Assembly: GCA_900642245.1 (NCBI GenBank)
Contig: CAAAJI010000385.1
Coordinates: 38,817-50,763 of the forward strand
Origin: Fragilaria radians
Lineage: Eukaryota > Bacillariophyta > Fragilariophyceae > Fragilariales > Fragilariaceae
Direction of reading: 5' to 3'
DNA: 11,947 nucleotides
The notes beneath the pieces are model-generated. The model had not been told where the DNA came from and did not search any database. It saw only the letters and a program-made list of their open reading frames with translations. Both the position numbers and the translations under genes were made by a program. Of the stretch, positions 8,262 through 11,947 are shown piece after piece; position 1 is the stretch's first letter, and each line of letters begins with the position of its first letter.

Positions 8262-8507
8262 TTAAAGGCCAAATGTCTGAAATATGCTAGATAATACAGG
8301 TATGACGATCCCGAAGAAAGTAATATGTAGGAGATCAATTACTGGCATTCGTGATATTTGAAACATTCTCCAAGAGCCGGCAACTTCAAATTCCTTTACT
8401 TCTCGAACGTGACTCAAATTTAGCCAAATTCCCACAGGCGTTAAAAGAATGCCATCTGGGTTGAAATTTCGAATTATCACAGTCAACATGTGTTTTTTAT
8501 TTACCAT
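8262..8507 (-). CDS. Small hypothetical ORF (81 residues), faint PC4/p15-like pattern
   Basis: An ATG at 8507 opens 81 codons. Residues about 11-36 (IIRNFNPDGILLTPVGIWLN) faintly echo the PC4/p15 transcription coactivator single-strand DNA-binding fold, whose pattern is roughly IRxFxxxDGxLLPxxxGIxL. The basic residues normally lying between the Pro and the GI are missing, and two spacings differ by one residue. The last third (VIDLLHITFFGIVIPVL) is hydrophobic and unlike PC4. The coding part is somewhat less AT-rich than its surroundings. It could be a decayed or chance ORF; no supporting context is present. Confidence 0.2.
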   Translation of the reverse strand: MVNKKHMLTVIIRNFNPDGILLTPVGIWLNLSHVREVKEFEVAGSWRMFQISRMPVIDLLHITFFGIVIPVLSSIFQTFGL

Positions 8508-9296
8508 TTATTTAGCACTGTAGTTACTGTCTAAATGCTATCTTCCGATGTTTTTTAGAAGCATAGTGGATAAATAAAATACTTAACAACTCAGTCAGAT
8601 GACGCTGATGAACTCAACTTAGTTTAAATGAATAAATCAGTAATGGCACGTTAGGTATCAATGCCAAATAAAAAGCTTGTCATTTCAAAAAGTTAAAATT
8701 AATGGCATCACTTCGGGTCAGGCGATTCTCATTATACAAATACTCCTTCTATACTGTAAGATCTCTGTTTTCATCCACAACTCTCTATCGATAGTCTTTC
8801 TATGCGATTACTATAAATGGGATAGTTATTCCAATGAAGTGAAGTTATTTCTATATCCATTAATTCATATTGATGCCTTTTTAGTGGACTAGTAGTGAAT
8901 GCAAGACCTCAGGCTTGATAGTCTCCATTCTTATTGGAAATTGGGCTGATCTACCTTTCGGCAAAATTTCTTTTGATCTGGACTCCACCAGTTTTACTCT
9001 AATTATTTCATTTAACTTTGTCTCAAAAATGTGAATGCTTTTGGTATTCTAACATTTGAGAAAGTTTTTAATCGCTCCTCCCACTCACAAAGATGGCACA
9101 TATACAGTTTCCTTATACTATTTATGGTTTATCTTGATTAATAAAATGATATACCTGCTTTACATGTGCATTCTTCATAAACTATAATGTTTCCCCATGT
9201 CCTTGTTTGGGATAGATCACGTCTTCACAGGCTTTTTTTCATATTTCATCGAAACCCTTTGATTTTTTATTAATTCGCGTAAGGGGAGAGTCAAAG
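8508..9296. other. AT-rich intergenic region
   Basis: A 71-codon plus-strand ORF (8677-8892) is present, but its composition (mostly I, L, S, Y) is what AT-rich non-coding DNA gives and it has no motif. Nothing else was recognised. Confidence 0.35.
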
Positions 9297-9348
9297 CCTT
9301 TTTTCCTTTTCTTTTTCACTCATTCTCTTATTCTTTTTCTGTCCGCAG
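9297..9348 (+). promoter_or_regulatory. Pyrimidine tract ending in a splice-acceptor-like CAG
   Basis: About 50 bases made almost only of C and T end in TTTTTCTGTCCGCAG. This is either a strong candidate 3' splice site on the plus strand or a CT-rich promoter/leader element. No confident plus-strand gene follows; a 35-codon ORF begins 42 bases later. Confidence 0.3.
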
Positions 9349-9390
9349 TCTTGCTTTGACATCAGAGAACTTAGTACAAATTAAGTAAAC

Positions 9391-9498
9391 ATGTTACAGT
9401 CCATTTCTGCCATTCAAGATATTTCTAGGATTCATTCCTTTTGCGAGCTTGATCGAACTCTCTATCGTGCATTCAGATTCGGAGCAGCACAACCATAA
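9391..9498 (+). CDS. Very small ORF (35 residues) after the pyrimidine tract
   Basis: ATG at 9391 to TAA at 9496-9498. The protein starts MLQSISAIQDISRIHSFCEL and is rich in R, F and C, with balanced composition unlike the AT-driven ORFs nearby. Its position just after the CT-rich tract is what would be expected of a short first exon or a small gene, but there is no homology that I recognise. Confidence 0.18.
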   Translation: MLQSISAIQDISRIHSFCELDRTLYRAFRFGAAQP

Positions 9499-9994
9499 AT
9501 ATCCCATTTTACCCCGAGATACTCTTTAAAATCAGACAAAAGTTATAGAAAGTACAAAAAATGAGATAGGGATTTTCTCAATTAAAATGATCCCTGGCTC
9601 AAAGACTAAAGCTGCATCAGTCAAATCGCGATTTGCTGTCATAAGTCAGGTGAATGAAAGCAATAGGGGCAACTGGAATACCAAACAGAGTGTGTGTAAC
9701 ATAAAATTAAACTAATTTATTGAACGGAGCTTCTGAAGGCTAATGCAGTCCATGTGTTATTTATCTAAGCGAAATATGTGTATACCATTGTAATATCAGT
9801 CCAAGATAAAGATATGATGAAGGGTCTCCATCTTCAATATTTAGAGTTTGCTTCTATTAGAAAATCTATCAGAAATATGTATTGGTACACCTCGTGTTCT
9901 CCTAGATTAAAGACAGTATGTTTTGGACAGATACCAGAGGCATCATACAGCAATATAAACTAAAAGACTGCTTCAACTACATTAAATTCAATTG

Positions 9995-10042
9995 AAACTA
10001 CTTCAAGTCCTTTAAATTAAAGTCAATAAAAACTACTTCAAG
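9995..10042. repeat. Short direct repeat, 13 bp, period 35
   Basis: AAACTACTTCAAG occurs at 9995-10007 and 10030-10042, with a related CTTCAACTAC just to the left. This may be a simple tandem duplication that has since diverged. Confidence 0.45.
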
Positions 10043-10532
10043 ATAGAATTCCAATTCTTAAACATGTATTATCTTGATTTTGCTTGGATGTAGAATATTG
10101 TATTTACTATTTGATCTTTCACAATGAATATTATTGATTTAACTAAATTGTCACTTGAAATCAAATTTGAAATGATTGCCAAGTAGAATCAAACACTCTG
10201 TAGAGTTTACAACTTCCACTTTGATGTGTTTTTTCTTGGCTCACTTTCCTTGCACTTTAAAGTGTGCTCAACCAAATAGATGTATCAAGCAGAGGCAAAA
10301 TGAACTCTAAATTCCACCATACGAGGAAACATCCACACCTTTAACAAATGTCGATCAATAGATGAGTCACGTGCTGAACATTAGTTATCAAATTCTTTGG
10401 TAATAGCCCAACAAATGGCATCAAATGATGGGAATGGAATGAAACATATTTTCCATGGAGTGATGCATTCTTTTCACCAAGTATCATCCCTTGTCAGAAG
10501 AAGTTTTTTCTATTGAATTGGAGAATGCTTGT

Positions 10533-10589
10533 ATTGTGTTAAGGTGGTGTCAAAACAAAGGTCACATTGTGCTAAGGTGGCCCCAAAAC
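10533..10589. repeat. Imperfect tandem repeat, period 33, about 1.7 copies
   Basis: ATTGTGTTAAGGTGGTGTC-AAAAC (10533-10556) is followed by ATTGTGCTAAGGTGGCCCC-AAAAC (10566-10589). The copies differ at four positions. The period is a multiple of three, but no coding frame carries it. Confidence 0.5.
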
Positions 10590-10806
10590 GAAAATAGCGA
10601 ATGTACGAAAAGTGTTATTCCAACTCCTTACCCTAATAAAACTGATTGAAAAACATATCTGTGGTTGTGTTCAAATCTTAATGCAGACTTTCCAGAAAAT
10701 TGCCAACACTCCAAATCTGTATTTGGTCAAGAAAAATCTATGAGTTGAGCAAGACACGGTTGTTGCAATCCCAATTCCCGTGTACAAATAGATTTTGTGG
10801 ACTTTC

Positions 10807-11812
10807 CTAAACAACCGTAATTGTTTGCTGCTCACCATCTACAAGACAGACATGGGAATCTGGAAGACAAAGGACTGGAAAATCTTCCCCCCAATCTGGT
10901 GTTGACGTTTGGGATTCTACCCGAGATGTCCATTCGTCTGTCATATGTGGAAATATGGAGATTCCTCCTAACAGATCCATGCCGGAAGTTTTATGCCAAT
11001 CTTGATAGGTTGGGTCGATCAGGAACTACCGTTGGATCATCCCATTGTTTCCAAGTGGCCGTATCCATACGCGCACCGGCAACAATGGCACCTGCACTCT
11101 TCCCACAGTATACTGTTGTAGATGATTCTCCCACTAGTAAGTTTTGGAGGTCCTTCAGTTTACCACTCCGTTCAAGACAATGTTGCAACCAAAACGTATT
11201 TCCACCTTCTACGTAAACGAAATGAGGATTCCAATGTTGTAATATGTCTTGTCCAACGAAATTGTCTTCTTCCCAGTGACGAAGAGAGCCATCATCGAGA
11301 TCGTAAGTTACAATAGACACTGGTATGTTGCGGGGAATTAAGCGTCGTAGGGATTCAGCAATGACATTACGCCGTTTGCGAGCATCAGCTCTTGCCCGTT
11401 GTCGTTGGATTCCGGGACTGCTAGTGCTATCACGACGATAGGCATACATGGCAGTGGGTATGTAAAGGAATCTCAAACTAGGAGTGTTGTAGGCTTGTTG
11501 TTGTTTTGAAGTACTATAACTTTCTTCAAGACATGACAAGAGACTGGATTGTAAAAATTCTTGCGCTGCCTCAGATTTCTGGAATCCTTCATCAAATGAC
11601 GATAGTAAGATTGCCCGACGAGCTTGAATTGAATTGAACTTAAGTGCATTGTCTTGACAATTTGGATACCAAAGTGTGGAGGATGACTCTGAATTTTTCG
11701 CAGATACCCATAATGGTTGTCGTCTATAAGTTTGAGAAGGAAAACTAGGGAATCCGAAGCTTTGAACACGAGAGATCCAGGGTATTGCCAAAAGAGGTGA
11801 GATATTTCGCAT
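10807..11812 (-). CDS. S51-family serine peptidase (peptidase E / cyanophycinase-like), frameshifted
   Basis: The frame from ATG 11812 runs 273 codons to a TAA at 10993-10991. Motifs: EGGNTFWL (202-209), matching the GGxNxxxL loop of S51 peptidases, and the nucleophile elbow CGKSAGAIVAG with Ser239. Asp250, Asp258 or Asp259 could be the acid. The frame then breaks. One frame over, from about 11010, the family continues as TYQDW and GGISIFPHMTDEWTS, supplying the expected catalytic His, then FPVLCLPDSHVCLVDGEQQ, ending at TAG 10809-10807. With a one-base correction near CGACCCAA (11017-11010) the protein would be about 334 residues. The first 40 residues are Arg/Ser-rich with almost no acidic residues and look like an organelle-targeting leader. 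S51 enzymes cleave Asp-dipeptides or cyanophycin-like polymers; the actual substrate is unknown. An in-frame stop lies upstream with no other ATG between, fixing the start. Confidence 0.8.
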
Positions 11813-11947
11813 TGTTTTCCTGTATTTGTCTAGACTGAATTTGATGCTTGATGCTTTTTTAAGTACTAGTACTGTTCAGTGTCTCCGTCGAATCTTTGAT
11901 TTTAAATTGTTTGAAATTAAGATTCTAAGCCTCCGCGTGTTCGCTAA
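11813..11947 (-). promoter_or_regulatory. Upstream region of the S51 peptidase gene
   Basis: This is the 5' leader and probable promoter of the minus-strand peptidase gene, cut by the window edge. It contains a 12-bp perfect palindrome AGTACTAGTACT (11862-11873). No clear TATA box is seen. An in-frame TGA about 70 bases above the ATG rules out a longer N-terminus without splicing. Confidence 0.35.

Larger units (their letters stand above)
9499..10806. other. AT-rich intergenic region; one weak plus-strand ORF at 9778-9963
   Basis: The 61-codon plus-strand ORF at 9778-9963 ends with a protein-like stretch (RKSIRNMYWYTSCSPRLKTV then CFGQIPEAS) that might be a worn gene fragment, but I do not recognise it. 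On the minus strand around 10410-10290 there is a short open stretch without clear identity. The right end (about 10620-10806) lies downstream of the peptidase gene and would hold its 3' UTR. Confidence 0.3.

Noticed and set aside
10660..10690. A T-loop-like GTTCAAATC as part of a tRNA gene
   Set aside because: No matching acceptor or anticodon arms are found at the correct distances.
10991..11020. Programmed +1 ribosomal frameshifting in the peptidase gene
   Set aside because: There is no slippery codon next to a stop; the zero-frame stop lies several codons downstream. A one-base indel in the CCC run is simpler.
10991..11031. A very short intron (29 bases, GTAG...CAAG) to explain the peptidase frame change
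   Set aside because: Removing it does not lead into the frame that carries the FPHM motif, and 29 bases is far shorter than the 82-bp intron proven in this window.
10821..11316. Plus-strand ORFs of 131 and 64 codons opposite the peptidase gene
   Set aside because: They are antisense to the conserved peptidase frames and contain no recognisable motifs.
11473..11769. A 98-codon minus-strand ORF over the peptidase N-terminus
   Set aside because: It is a shifted-frame shadow of the peptidase leader and has no motif of its own.
1..11947. CRISPR array, rRNA genes, or bacterial operon signals
   Set aside because: No regularly spaced repeats, no rRNA core sequences and no bacterial gene packing were found; the content is eukaryotic.

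Overview
This window looks like nuclear DNA of a unicellular eukaryote, most likely a diatom or another stramenopile. The evidence is a GT-AG spliceosomal intron, long AT-rich intergenic stretches, an ankyrin/protein-kinase/RING fusion, a Ty3/gypsy element whose surviving motifs resemble those of diatom elements, and an S51-family peptidase behind a targeting-like leader. There are no operons, Shine-Dalgarno signals or bacterial gene packing. The species assignment is inference.

Layout, left to right. Bases 1-171 (minus) hold the 5' end of a gene that runs off the left edge. Bases 172-1145 show no gene. Bases 1146-2445 hold two decayed Ty3/gypsy pieces of the same family, joined head to head near base 1440 and each ending outward in a polypurine tract and an LTR-like segment. 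Bases 2446-4284 are AT-rich, with a worn coding-like stretch on the minus strand around 3240-3715. The main gene, 4285-6838 (minus), has two exons and encodes an 823-residue protein: ankyrin repeats, protein kinase, RING-like finger, probable coiled coil and a tail of unknown function. Bases 6839-10806 are almost gene-free, with a few weak ORFs, a pyrimidine tract ending in a splice-acceptor-like CAG, and short tandem repeats. At the right, 10807-11812 (minus) is an S51 peptidase (peptidase E/cyanophycinase-like) gene whose frame breaks near 11012-11015, between the catalytic Ser and the probable catalytic His.

The genes do not form an obvious pathway. The kinase-RING protein suggests ubiquitin-linked signalling, and the peptidase suggests peptide turnover in an organelle or the cytosol. 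The items most worth a second look are the kinase/RING domain combination (with DCG in place of DFG), the inverted retroelement pair, and the frameshifted peptidase.
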